64,000 bases of DNA, taken from positions 744,001 to 808,000 of the forward strand of contig OY970240.1 of assembly GCA_963715445.1 (NCBI GenBank), in the 5' to 3' direction. The DNA is from JAAYBF01 sp963715445. GTDB taxonomy: Bacteria > Actinomycetota > Thermoleophilia > Solirubrobacterales > Thermoleophilaceae. The position numbers were made by a program, and so were the translations under genes. This document shows, piece after piece, positions 8,384 to 16,140 of this stretch. Within the stretch, counting starts at the first letter, position 1. The number at the start of each line of letters is the position of its first letter. The notes under the pieces are model-generated. The model was not told the origin of the DNA. It searched no databases and saw nothing but the letters and a program-made list of their open reading frames with translations.

Positions 8384-8524
8384 ACCCCGCATCCTGCGGC
8401 CGCTGACCGCCGGGCGGGTTCGAAGCAGCGGAATGCGCTAAAGCGATAGCGAAACCCGTGCCAAAACGTTAGTGGGGGCACGCGCACAGATACCGAAGAG
8501 GCGGGAGCGGTTCTGTCAACGACG

Positions 8525-9280
8525 GTGTCTACGCCACCTGAAGACCGGCTTCCCAATTCCGCCATGCTGGCTGGTAGCGTCGATAACCGGATGATCTCCC
8601 TCGTTGCGGCCGCAGGGTCGACACTCGCTTCCCATCATCCCCTTGGTGCATCGACTGGCTATATGGAGGAGCTGCGAGGGAACTGGCAGGCCCAAGTCGA
8701 TGAGGCATGGAAGGTCTCGCCGTTCGCTATCGAGCTGTCTGCGCTCTCAGAGGATGAGATTGAGGGATTGGATCGCTATCTGGCAAGCGACCCGCGACTT
8801 CCGTTCCGCTACCTGAGCGTTCATGGCCCTTCGAAAGACCTGACGATGCCCGAAACGGAGCTCGTTGAAGTTCTGGGCCGACTGTCCAGCAGAGCTGACG
8901 CAATCGTCATGCACCCCGACACGATTCAAGATCCGACGCCATATCTCGCGCTAGGCAGAAAGCTCGTGCTCGAGAACATGGATCTCCGCAAAGAGTCGGG
9001 GCAGACCGTCGATGAGCTGATGGAAGCCTTTGACGCGCTGCCGGAAGCGGGCTTCTGCTTTGACATTGCCCATGCTTGGTCGATGGACAGGTCGATGGAG
9101 CTTGGTAGGGATCTGCTCGATGCATTTCGCCCCCGCCTGCGACACCTTCACGTCAGTTCGCTATCGGACGAGATGCATCACGTACCGCTAAGCGAGGAGC
9201 ACGAGGACCTGTTCGCTCCTTTGCTGCAGCGATGCTTGGACGTGCCGTGGATTCTCGAAGCGCCTCTCCGGCCGCGCTGA
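8525..9280 (+). CDS. TIM-barrel sugar phosphate isomerase/epimerase-like protein
   Basis: This 251-residue protein resembles the AP endonuclease 2/xylose-isomerase-like superfamily. The successive strands read PFAIELSAL, RYLSVHGPSKD, DAIVMHPDTI, KLVLENMDLRK, GFCFDIAHAWSMD, LRHLHVSSLSD and VPWILEAPL, with metal-ligand candidates His (VHGP, MHPD), Glu (LENMD), Asp/His (FDIAHA) and His (LHVSS) at the expected strand ends. The enzyme class includes hydroxypyruvate isomerases, sugar epimerases and endonuclease IV; the specific reaction is unknown. GC is lower than in flanking genes. The start (GTG 8525) is uncertain: ATG codons at 8564 and 8591 are possible and no good ribosome site is seen. A nucleotidyltransferase gene follows after 17 bases, indicating an operon. 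Confidence 0.8.
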   Translation: MSTPPEDRLPNSAMLAGSVDNRMISLVAAAGSTLASHHPLGASTGYMEELRGNWQAQVDEAWKVSPFAIELSALSEDEIEGLDRYLASDPRLPFRYLSVHGPSKDLTMPETELVEVLGRLSSRADAIVMHPDTIQDPTPYLALGRKLVLENMDLRKESGQTVDELMEAFDALPEAGFCFDIAHAWSMDRSMELGRDLLDAFRPRLRHLHVSSLSDEMHHVPLSEEHEDLFAPLLQRCLDVPWILEAPLRPR

Positions 9281-9297
9281 GCTTCGGAGCGCGCTGA

Positions 9298-10284
9298 GTG
9301 GCTGCCGGTCCTCTGGAACGACTTGCTCTAGCCAGCGGCCGGGAATTCCCGGCCCTAGTCGCTGCGCGGGAGCGATCAGACAGCGGCCTACTCGAGCGAC
9401 GCACGCGGCTGACTGCCCTCCCCCACGGTGCGGACGTATCGATCGTCTTGATGGGTTCTTGGGGACGAGCAGAGCCCACGAGCGGAAGCGACGACGACTT
9501 CATGATCCTCGTCGACGGCTTGGAGCGGGACGACGTCAAGCCGTCGATAGATGAAGTCAAGTCTGTCTTGACCGGTGCTCACGGCGATCAAGGAATCTTC
9601 GGCAGACCCGTGTTCAGCGATGACCTCGTCGAACAGATCGGGTTGGAGGAGGACAGCAACAGCAACCTAAGCCGCCGCATGCTTTTCCTCCTCGAGTCGG
9701 TACCCGCTACAGGCAACGGCATCTACGAGACGGTGCGCGAACAGCTACTTGACCGCTATCTCGATGACTCCGTCAAGAACTATCGAACCCCGCGCTTCTT
9801 GCTGAACGACGTGATCAGGTACTGGCGCACGATGGCGGTCGATTTCGCCGGCAAGGAACATCAAGATCCCGAGAAATGGGGCCTCCGCAACGCCAAGTTG
9901 AGGACATCGCGAAAGATTCTCTTCGCCGGTGGCCTCCTGCCGATCTTCGGATGCGCGGAGTTCTCGCGGGAAGAGATGCCGAGGTTCCTGAATGAGCAAC
10001 TCGAGACGCCGCCCACCGACAGGATTGCCAAAGCTTTTCTCGACCACGATGCAGCAGACGTGGGAGGACGCGCGTTGGGCGCCTACGACGACTTCCTCGC
10101 CCTGCTCCACAAGAAGGATGCTCGCGAAGAGCTGGCCAGCGTCACGCGAGCGTCCTCTAAGAGCTCGAAGGTATTCCAGGAAGCGTCTCGACTAGGCGAC
10201 GAGCTCGAGCATGGGCTACTTGCGCTGCTGTTCGAGACCCGCGGGACGCTCCCGAAGCTCGTGCGGGAATACGGAATCTTCTAG
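9298..10284 (+). CDS. DNA polymerase beta-like nucleotidyltransferase with helical C-terminal domain
   Basis: A GGAG site 8 bases before the GTG at 9298 supports this start (328 residues). The sequence VSIVLMGSWGRAEPTSGSDDDFMILVDG near residue 45 is the GS-x(n)-DxD signature of pol-beta nucleotidyltransferases. The spacing resembles GlnD/DUF294-type enzymes rather than classical oligonucleotide synthases. The remaining 250 residues are mostly helical (FLLNDVIRYWRTMAVDFAGKE, KLRTSRKILFAGGLLPIFGC), similar to the GlnD-like C-terminal helical region. It may transfer NMP to a protein or small molecule; neither donor nor acceptor can be read. Composition is lower in GC, like the upstream isomerase-like gene, with which it seems co-transcribed. 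Confidence 0.8.
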   Translation: MAAGPLERLALASGREFPALVAARERSDSGLLERRTRLTALPHGADVSIVLMGSWGRAEPTSGSDDDFMILVDGLERDDVKPSIDEVKSVLTGAHGDQGIFGRPVFSDDLVEQIGLEEDSNSNLSRRMLFLLESVPATGNGIYETVREQLLDRYLDDSVKNYRTPRFLLNDVIRYWRTMAVDFAGKEHQDPEKWGLRNAKLRTSRKILFAGGLLPIFGCAEFSREEMPRFLNEQLETPPTDRIAKAFLDHDAADVGGRALGAYDDFLALLHKKDAREELASVTRASSKSSKVFQEASRLGDELEHGLLALLFETRGTLPKLVREYGIF

Positions 10285-10338
10285 CGCTCCCTACCCAAGC
10301 GCCCGACCCAGCCACCGCCGATGCGATTCTGTAGGTAG

Positions 10339-13300
10339 GTGCGCCGGCTCGATGAACATCTGCTGCTCTCAGCGAGCGACCTGATCAACTTCCTCGAGTG
10401 CGAGCACCTGACGGCGCTCGACGTGCAGCTGGCGGACGGGCAGATCCTCGAGGCGCCGGGCCGGGCGGACACCGCGGAGCTCGTGGCGCGCAAGGGCGAC
10501 GAGCACGAGCAGCGCCACCTCGAGTCGCTGCGCGAGACGCACGGAGACGCGCTCGTGGAGATCGACACGTCGGACGGGAGCTACGAGGGCCTCGTGGCAT
10601 CGGCCCAGCGCACGCGGGAGGCGATGGAGGCGGGCGCGCCGGTGATCTACCAGGCGGCGTTCGTGCAGAACGGGTGGATGGGCTACGCCGACTTCCTCGA
10701 GCGTGTGGACCGTCCCTCGCAGCTGGGCGACTGGAGCTACGAGGCGGTCGACACGAAGCTCGCGCGCTCGCTGAAGCCCTACTTCGTGGTGCAGCTGTGC
10801 CTGTACTCGGGGTTCGTCGCCGAGATCCAGGGCGCCCCGCCGCTGAACATGCATGTGATCCTCGGGACGGGCGAGCGGGAGACGCTGCTGCTGGCCGACT
10901 TCTCGGCCTACTACCGGCGGATGTCCAAGCACTTCGCGGAGCGGCTCGAGACGGGGCTCACAAGCACCTACCCCGAGCCGGTGGACCACTGCAGCCTCTG
11001 CAAGTGGGCCGAGCGGTGCAAGGCGACCCGCGCCGCCGACGACCACCTGAGCCTCGTCGCGCGGCTCAGCCGCTCCCAGGGGGCGAAGCTGAGGACGAAC
11101 GGCATCACCACCGTCGCGCAGCTTGCGAAGGCGAACGAGCTCGATCGGCCGGTGGGGATGGGCGTCGAGGCGTTCGAGCGGGTGCGCCAGCAGGCGCAGT
11201 TGCAGGTGTACCAGCGCGAGACTGGCAACCTCGCGCGTCAGCTGCTCCCGCCCGAGCCGCCGGGCGACGGCCCGCTGCGCGGCTTCGCCCTGCTGCCGGA
11301 GCCGTCCGAGGGCGACGTGTTCTTCGACATCGAGGGCGACCCCTTCTACGAGGACGGCCTCGAGTACCTCTGGGGCGTCACGTACTTCTCGCACGACCAG
11401 GCTGTCTTCAAGCCGTTCTGGGGGACGGAGCGCGCCACCGAGAAGCTCGCGTTCGAGGACTTCATCGACTTCGTGTCAGAGCGCCGGGCCGCCTACCCGG
11501 ACATGCACATCTACCACTACGCGCCCTACGAGCCGACGGCGCTCAAGCGGATGATGGGGCTCCACGGGACGCGCGAGCAGCAGGTGGACCGGCTGCTGCG
11601 CGAGCACGTGCTGGTGGATCTCTACCGCGTCGTGGAGCAAGCGCTGCGGATCTCACGCCCGAGCTACTCGATCAAGGAGGTCGAGGCCTTCTACATGGGC
11701 AAGCGCACCGCGGCGGTCCAGCAGGCGGGCGATTCGGTCCTGATGTTCGAGGAGTGGCTGCAGAACGGCTCGCAGCAGGTGCTCGACGACATCGAGGCCT
11801 ACAACAAGGAGGACTGCGACTCCACGCTGCTGCTACGCAACTGGCTGCTCGAGCAGAAGGAGCTCGCCGAGCAGCAGCATGGGGTGCAGATCGCGTGGCG
11901 CATGCCCGGGAAGACCAAGCCGAAGGAATCGCAGGACGCGGAGGCCGAGGAGAACGAGGCCGCGAAGAGCGCCGCGCTGCAGGTGGACCTGCTCGACGGC
12001 GTGCCGGACGATCGCCACGAGCGCACCCCGGAGCAGCAGCACCGCTGGCTGCTCGCCCAGCTGCTCGAGTACCACCGCCGCGAGGACAAGCCCGGCTGGT
12101 GGGAGTACTTCGATCGCCTGGAGCGCTCGGACGTGGAGCTGATCGAGCAGGACTCGGAGTCGATCGGCGGGCTCGAGCCGGTGGGCGAGCCGGAGAAGCT
12201 CGGCGGACGCTCCCGCTCCATGGTCCAGCAGCTCAGGTTCCCCACTCAGGAGCACAAGGTCAAGGTGGGCGCCTACGACGATCCGCACAGCTGCGGGATC
12301 GACCCGGACACCGGCGAGAGCGATCAGAACGCGGAGACGATCGACGTCGTCTCGATCGACGACGAGAACGGCACGATCGGCGTGAAGATCACGCCCAAGT
12401 GGAGCGAGCTCCCGCTGCCGACGGCGCTCATCCCGCGAGGTCCCATGCAGACGGGGGTCCACCGCGCCGCCCTGCGCGACGTGGCCTCGGACATCGTCAA
12501 GGCCGGCCTCGACGGTGAGGGGAAGCACCGCGCCGCGCGCGACGTCCTGCGGCGCGACCCTCCCCGCACGAGCGCCGTGGAGCTCGGCAGCCCGCTGCAG
12601 GACGGCGAGGTCGACCTCGAGAAGGTCAAGCGCATCGCCCGTGGGCTCGACGGCAGCTGCCTGTTCATCCAGGGCCCGCCGGGATCCGGCAAGACCTACA
12701 CCGGCGCCCACCTGATCCTCGACCTGATCGCTTCGGGGGGCACGATCGGCGTGACCTCCAACAGCCACAAGGCGATCAGCAACCTGCTCCACGAGGTCGA
12801 GAAGTTCGCCGGCCCGAGCTCCTTCCGCGGGCTCAAGAAGTCCTCGTCGCCCGAGCAGGACTTCATCTCGCGCCTGCCGATGGCGCTGATCGGCAACTCG
12901 AACAACAACAAGGAGTTCCCTCCCGGCCCCGAGGTGCAGCTGATCGCGGGCACCTCCTGGCTGTGGTGCCGGGAGAGCATGCGGGCCTCGGTGGACTACC
13001 TGGTGGTGGATGAGGCCGGCCAGATCTCGCTCGCCGACACGCTCGCCCTCTCCACCGCCGCGACCAACCTGATCCTGCTCGGCGACCCGATGCAGCTCTC
13101 CCAGGTGAGCCGGGGCACCCACCCGCGCGGCGCCGGAGTGTCAGTGCTCGAGCACCTGCTCGGGGATCACTCGACGATCCCGCCCGAGCGCGGCGTGTTC
13201 CTGGACCACACGCGCCGGATGCACCCGGATGTGTGCGAGTTCATCTCGGACGCCGTCTACGACGGGCGCCTCCTGTCGGACCCCGACTGCGCCAAGCAGG

Positions 13301-13947
13301 CGATCGAGGCCGGCGGCGGGGCCGCCGCGGGCGCCGCGCCGCCCGCCGAGGTCGCGCCGGCGGTCTCTCCCGGTGAGCCGGCGGCCGCGCGCGAGCCCAC
13401 GCAGGCGGTCGAGCCGGGGCAGGTCACGGGGACCGGCGTCCGCTCCATCCCGATCGAGCACGAGGGCAACTCGCGCCAGTCACCCGAGGAGGCCGCGCGG
13501 ATCGCCTCGGAGATCACCGGGCTGGTCGGCGCGCGGTACACCAAGAAGGACGGCACCGAGACCGCCCTCGAGGCTGGCGACGTGATGGTGGTGACCCCCT
13601 ACAACGCGCAGGTGCGCTGCCTGCGCCAGCAGCTCGACCTGTGCGGGCTCGGGGACGTCGCGGTGGGCACGGTCGACAAGTTCCAGGGCCAGGAGGCGGC
13701 GATCGTGTTCTTCTCGATGGCGACCTCCTCCGGCGGCGAGATCCCCCGCAACGTGGAGTTCCTCTACTCGCGCAAGCGGCTCAACGTGGCCATCTCCCGC
13801 GCGCGCTGCATCGGCGTGCTGGTGGCGAGCCCCGCGCTCCTCACGATCCGCTGCCACACCGTCGAGCAGATGCGCCTGGTCAACGCGCTCTGCCTGCTCG
13901 ACGAGAAGGCCGTCGAGCAGACGGCCGCCGCGGCTACGGCCGCCTAG
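10339..13947 (+). CDS. TM0106-type RecB-like nuclease / RNase H-like / superfamily 1 helicase fusion
   Basis: This 1202-residue protein has four recognisable parts. The N-terminal RecB/Cas4-like nuclease has Cys21 plus Cys218, Cys221 and Cys227 (HCSLCKWAERC), the four-Cys pattern of an iron-sulfur cluster. A DEDD/RNase H-like domain starts near residue 328 (VFFDIEGDP) and carries YNKEDCDSTLLL at its end. A charged linker follows. The C-terminal superfamily 1 helicase has Walker A GPPGSGKT at about 779-786, DEAGQ near 890, GDPMQLSQV, and the late motifs VGTVDKFQGQE and NVAISRAR. TM0106-family proteins are assumed to act in DNA repair or processing. An Ala/Pro-rich insertion (about 1005-1045) interrupts the helicase. 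The start is GTG; no internal ATG fits better. It follows the nucleotidyltransferase by 54 bases. Confidence 0.9.
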   Translation: MRRLDEHLLLSASDLINFLECEHLTALDVQLADGQILEAPGRADTAELVARKGDEHEQRHLESLRETHGDALVEIDTSDGSYEGLVASAQRTREAMEAGAPVIYQAAFVQNGWMGYADFLERVDRPSQLGDWSYEAVDTKLARSLKPYFVVQLCLYSGFVAEIQGAPPLNMHVILGTGERETLLLADFSAYYRRMSKHFAERLETGLTSTYPEPVDHCSLCKWAERCKATRAADDHLSLVARLSRSQGAKLRTNGITTVAQLAKANELDRPVGMGVEAFERVRQQAQLQVYQRETGNLARQLLPPEPPGDGPLRGFALLPEPSEGDVFFDIEGDPFYEDGLEYLWGVTYFSHDQAVFKPFWGTERATEKLAFEDFIDFVSERRAAYPDMHIYHYAPYEPTALKRMMGLHGTREQQVDRLLREHVLVDLYRVVEQALRISRPSYSIKEVEAFYMGKRTAAVQQAGDSVLMFEEWLQNGSQQVLDDIEAYNKEDCDSTLLLRNWLLEQKELAEQQHGVQIAWRMPGKTKPKESQDAEAEENEAAKSAALQVDLLDGVPDDRHERTPEQQHRWLLAQLLEYHRREDKPGWWEYFDRLERSDVELIEQDSESIGGLEPVGEPEKLGGRSRSMVQQLRFPTQEHKVKVGAYDDPHSCGIDPDTGESDQNAETIDVVSIDDENGTIGVKITPKWSELPLPTALIPRGPMQTGVHRAALRDVASDIVKAGLDGEGKHRAARDVLRRDPPRTSAVELGSPLQDGEVDLEKVKRIARGLDGSCLFIQGPPGSGKTYTGAHLILDLIASGGTIGVTSNSHKAISNLLHEVEKFAGPSSFRGLKKSSSPEQDFISRLPMALIGNSNNNKEFPPGPEVQLIAGTSWLWCRESMRASVDYLVVDEAGQISLADTLALSTAATNLILLGDPMQLSQVSRGTHPRGAGVSVLEHLLGDHSTIPPERGVFLDHTRRMHPDVCEFISDAVYDGRLLSDPDCAKQAIEAGGGAAAGAAPPAEVAPAVSPGEPAAAREPTQAVEPGQVTGTGVRSIPIEHEGNSRQSPEEAARIASEITGLVGARYTKKDGTETALEAGDVMVVTPYNAQVRCLRQQLDLCGLGDVAVGTVDKFQGQEAAIVFFSMATSSGGEIPRNVEFLYSRKRLNVAISRARCIGVLVASPALLTIRCHTVEQMRLVNALCLLDEKAVEQTAAAATAA

Positions 13948-13971
13948 CGGGCACCTCGGTACCTCCTAACA

Positions 13972-14001
13972 CTAGAACCATATTCTAGAATGAGGTTCTA
14001 G
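13972..14001. repeat. nested AT-rich dyad between convergent genes
   Basis: The outer arms CTAGAACC (13972-13979) and GGTTCTAG (13994-14001) are a perfect inverted pair. Inside them ATTCTAGAAT (13982-13991) is itself palindromic. Read differently, it is two overlapping TAGAA-N5-TTCTA sites (13973-13987 and 13986-14000). It lies between the stops of two convergent genes, so terminator, operator or recombination-site roles are all open. Confidence 0.55.
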
Positions 14002-14059
14002 AGAAAAGGGACAGGACAGCCGGCCGGCAAAGGACTGGTGGCTTCGCGGCGCCCTCCGG

Positions 14060-14680
14060 CTAGGGTTTGCGCCTGGGTGCGGTGGTCCTGGGCTTGGACG
14101 GACTCTTGGCTGCCGGCTTGGACTCGGCAGCCACCTTGGGCGGGGCCTTCGGCTTCGGCGCAGCCGACTTGGGCGCAGCCGGCTTTGCCGGCTTGGCGTC
14201 GAAGGCGGCGAGGCCGGCCTCGATCCGGCGGATCTCCAGGGCGTCGCGCTGGTCTTTGGCGCGAGCGAGGAACGCGTCGAAGTCAAACTCGGAGAGACGC
14301 GGGTCGGCGAGTTCGCGCAACATGCGCCAGAGCCTCGCCTTGCCGTCCACGCCAAGCGTCAGGCCCTCCAGCTCGACCACCGAGCTGAGCGGCGAGGAGC
14401 CGGTGATCTGCCCGTTCAGCTTGAGGCGCCCCACCTTCTCGGCGGCCCAGCCGAACGCGACCTTGACCGAGTCGCGGTTCACGTCGAGCTTGGCCATCAC
14501 GGCCTGGAGCACCTCGCGGTCCTCGTCGATCTCCGTAACGAGCTGCGTGAGGAACCTGCCGAGTTCGGTGCCCTCGCTCGCCCCCTGCGCGCGGCGCGCC
14601 AGCTCGAGGCCCACCGTGGATCCGGCGAGATGGTCGTTGAGGTAGATGGCGAGGTACTTGTCGCCTTCGGAGGAGGACAT
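14060..14680 (-). CDS. hypothetical protein with Lys/Pro/Ala-rich tail
   Basis: From the ATG at 14680 this is 206 residues; ATGs at 14689 and 14692 are also possible. The first 150 residues are helical and ordered (GDKYLAIYLNDHLAGSTVGLELARRAQG, FLTQLVTEIDEDREVLQAVMAKLDV, LWRMLRELADPRL), resembling a family of small actinobacterial proteins of unknown role with ferritin-like helical spacing; I do not see a full set of metal ligands. The last 50 residues (AKPAKPAAPKSAAPKPKAPP...RRKP) are a basic disordered tail that could bind nucleic acid or the wall. No neighbours suggest a function. Confidence 0.72.
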   Translation of the reverse strand: MSSSEGDKYLAIYLNDHLAGSTVGLELARRAQGASEGTELGRFLTQLVTEIDEDREVLQAVMAKLDVNRDSVKVAFGWAAEKVGRLKLNGQITGSSPLSSVVELEGLTLGVDGKARLWRMLRELADPRLSEFDFDAFLARAKDQRDALEIRRIEAGLAAFDAKPAKPAAPKSAAPKPKAPPKVAAESKPAAKSPSKPRTTAPRRKP

Positions 14681-14748
14681 GCGAACCATCATTACCCAAG
14701 CTGAGCGAGATGAACCAGGTCGGGCGGGAGGCCGCCGCCGGCTAGGGG

Positions 14749-14786
14749 AAGCCCGGCGCCGGCCGGGTGGGGCGCGGCGCCGGCTT
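14749..14786 (-). terminator. GC-rich hairpin past the baeRF-like gene
   Basis: The arms around 14749-14760 (AAGCC-C-GGCGCC) and 14776-14786 (GGCGCCGGCTT) pair with one bulged base. They lie 10 bases after the stop of the minus-strand gene ending at 14796, a typical position for an intrinsic terminator in a high-GC genome. Confidence 0.45.
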
Positions 14787-14795
14787 GCTTGCCCG

Positions 14796-15956
14796 CTAGA
14801 AGCGCAGCAGGGCGGCGATGCCGCCGTGCAGCACCATCTCGGGGCGGCCGCGCAGGACGACCACCTCGGCGTTCTGCATCAGCGCCCGCTCCACCCCTCG
14901 CTCGATCACGTTCGAGCGCTGCTCGAGCGCCGTACCGTCGGCCGGGCACTCGCTGACGGAATCCGGGCCCAGCCAGCAGCACCGCGGGCACTCGGTGCCG
15001 GGCGCGGCCAGGCCGGAGTCCAGCAGCAGCGCCTCGACGCGCTGCTCGCTGAGCATCTCGAGCACGTCCTCGAGGCCGGTGGCAGCGCGCTCACCGACGC
15101 CGACCCGCTCCTGGAGCCGGGCGAGCAGCTCCTCATTGCAGCGCTCCTGCTGCTCCTCGATCGCTGACTCCGCGGCTCGCAGCACCTCGTCGGCGCCGCT
15201 GCTCTCCACGTCGATCCCGATCCGCCCGCGCAAGCGCTCCCGCAGCTCGGGCTCGAGCAGCTCGGACAGCTCGGCGCACGCCTCCTCCGGCGCCCCGATC
15301 AGCAGGTGATCGAACCGGCTGCGGCGGTGGAGGCCCGCGAGCGCCTCGGCGGTCCGGCGCAGGTGCCGCGTCGCCTCCTCGTCGATGCTGCGCTGGAAGC
15401 GCGACTGCGACCAGCCGCCCTGATCGTGCCGGCCGGGCACGTCGTCGCTGAACCGCTCCACCTCGAGCATGCCGGCCTTCCCGCCGCGGAAGATCCGCGT
15501 CTCGCGCCGGTTGGCGAGCACCACCGCCCAGCCATCGTGCGGGCCGAGCCCGACGAGCGGCTCGAGCACCGGCGATTCGGCGAGCGCGACGTGGTTCTCC
15601 ACCGGATGAGGCAGGTGCAGCGCCTCGAACAGGCCGGCGCTGCCGCACACGAAGACGGCCACGCCGCGGGTGCCCGCGAAATCGGCCGTGCGGAGGTACT
15701 TCCTCACGTGCTCGACGTCGTCGCGCAGGGCCATCCGCGCGGCGTGATCGAGGTCACGCCCCTCCTCGCGGGCCTTGCGCCCCGCCTCGTCGACCACCGA
15801 GCGGATCGCGCTCGAGCGGGCCTCCGGAGTGGCGAACTCGCGCGGGTCGAGGTTCACGTAGACGCTGAGAAGCCTGCCGGCCTCGACGTTCGCCTCGGCA
15901 AGCCGGCGAAGGGTGTCGCGGTCGGGCAGGGCCGAGACGGCCACTGCCGGGCTCAA
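14796..15956 (-). CDS. baeRF/Vms1-like (bacterial eRF1-related) protein
   Basis: This 386-residue protein resembles the bacterial eRF1-like (baeRF) families related to Vms1/ANKZF1 peptidyl-tRNA hydrolases. The opening helix-strand region reads LLSVYVNLDPREFATPEARSSAIRSVVDEA; a middle domain has GWAVVLANRRETRIFRGG and a conserved RFQRSIDEEATRHLRRTAEALAGLHRRSRFDHLLIGAPEEACAELSELL stretch; the L7Ae/pelota-like C-terminal domain contains a CPRCCWLG...CPADG Zn-knuckle-like insertion. Vms1 relatives release stalled nascent chains from tRNA; whether this one does is unknown. The start is TTG at 15956 with GTG five codons on as an alternative. It is divergent from typA, another ribosome-associated factor, with 184 bases between. 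Confidence 0.8.
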   Translation of the reverse strand: MSPAVAVSALPDRDTLRRLAEANVEAGRLLSVYVNLDPREFATPEARSSAIRSVVDEAGRKAREEGRDLDHAARMALRDDVEHVRKYLRTADFAGTRGVAVFVCGSAGLFEALHLPHPVENHVALAESPVLEPLVGLGPHDGWAVVLANRRETRIFRGGKAGMLEVERFSDDVPGRHDQGGWSQSRFQRSIDEEATRHLRRTAEALAGLHRRSRFDHLLIGAPEEACAELSELLEPELRERLRGRIGIDVESSGADEVLRAAESAIEEQQERCNEELLARLQERVGVGERAATGLEDVLEMLSEQRVEALLLDSGLAAPGTECPRCCWLGPDSVSECPADGTALEQRSNVIERGVERALMQNAEVVVLRGRPEMVLHGGIAALLRF

Positions 15957-16140
15957 GCGTTCGTAGGCGCCGGGATCTCTGGCTCGTGCAAGAGTTTTTC
16001 GAGGAAGAAAAGGGGCTTGTTACGCACGAGCTGCTCCTTTGGAGATCGCCTGGTCCCCCCTTCCGTTCCCACCTTCGCCACGGACGAATCCTCGGTGCGG
16101 ACAGCCTCGGGCGCCGCCCATCCCTACCATCGTCCGGCCC

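Noticed and set aside
11833..13122. 429-codon frame antisense to the nuclease-helicase
   Set aside because: The sense strand encodes continuous helicase motifs; the antisense product has no domain-like pattern.
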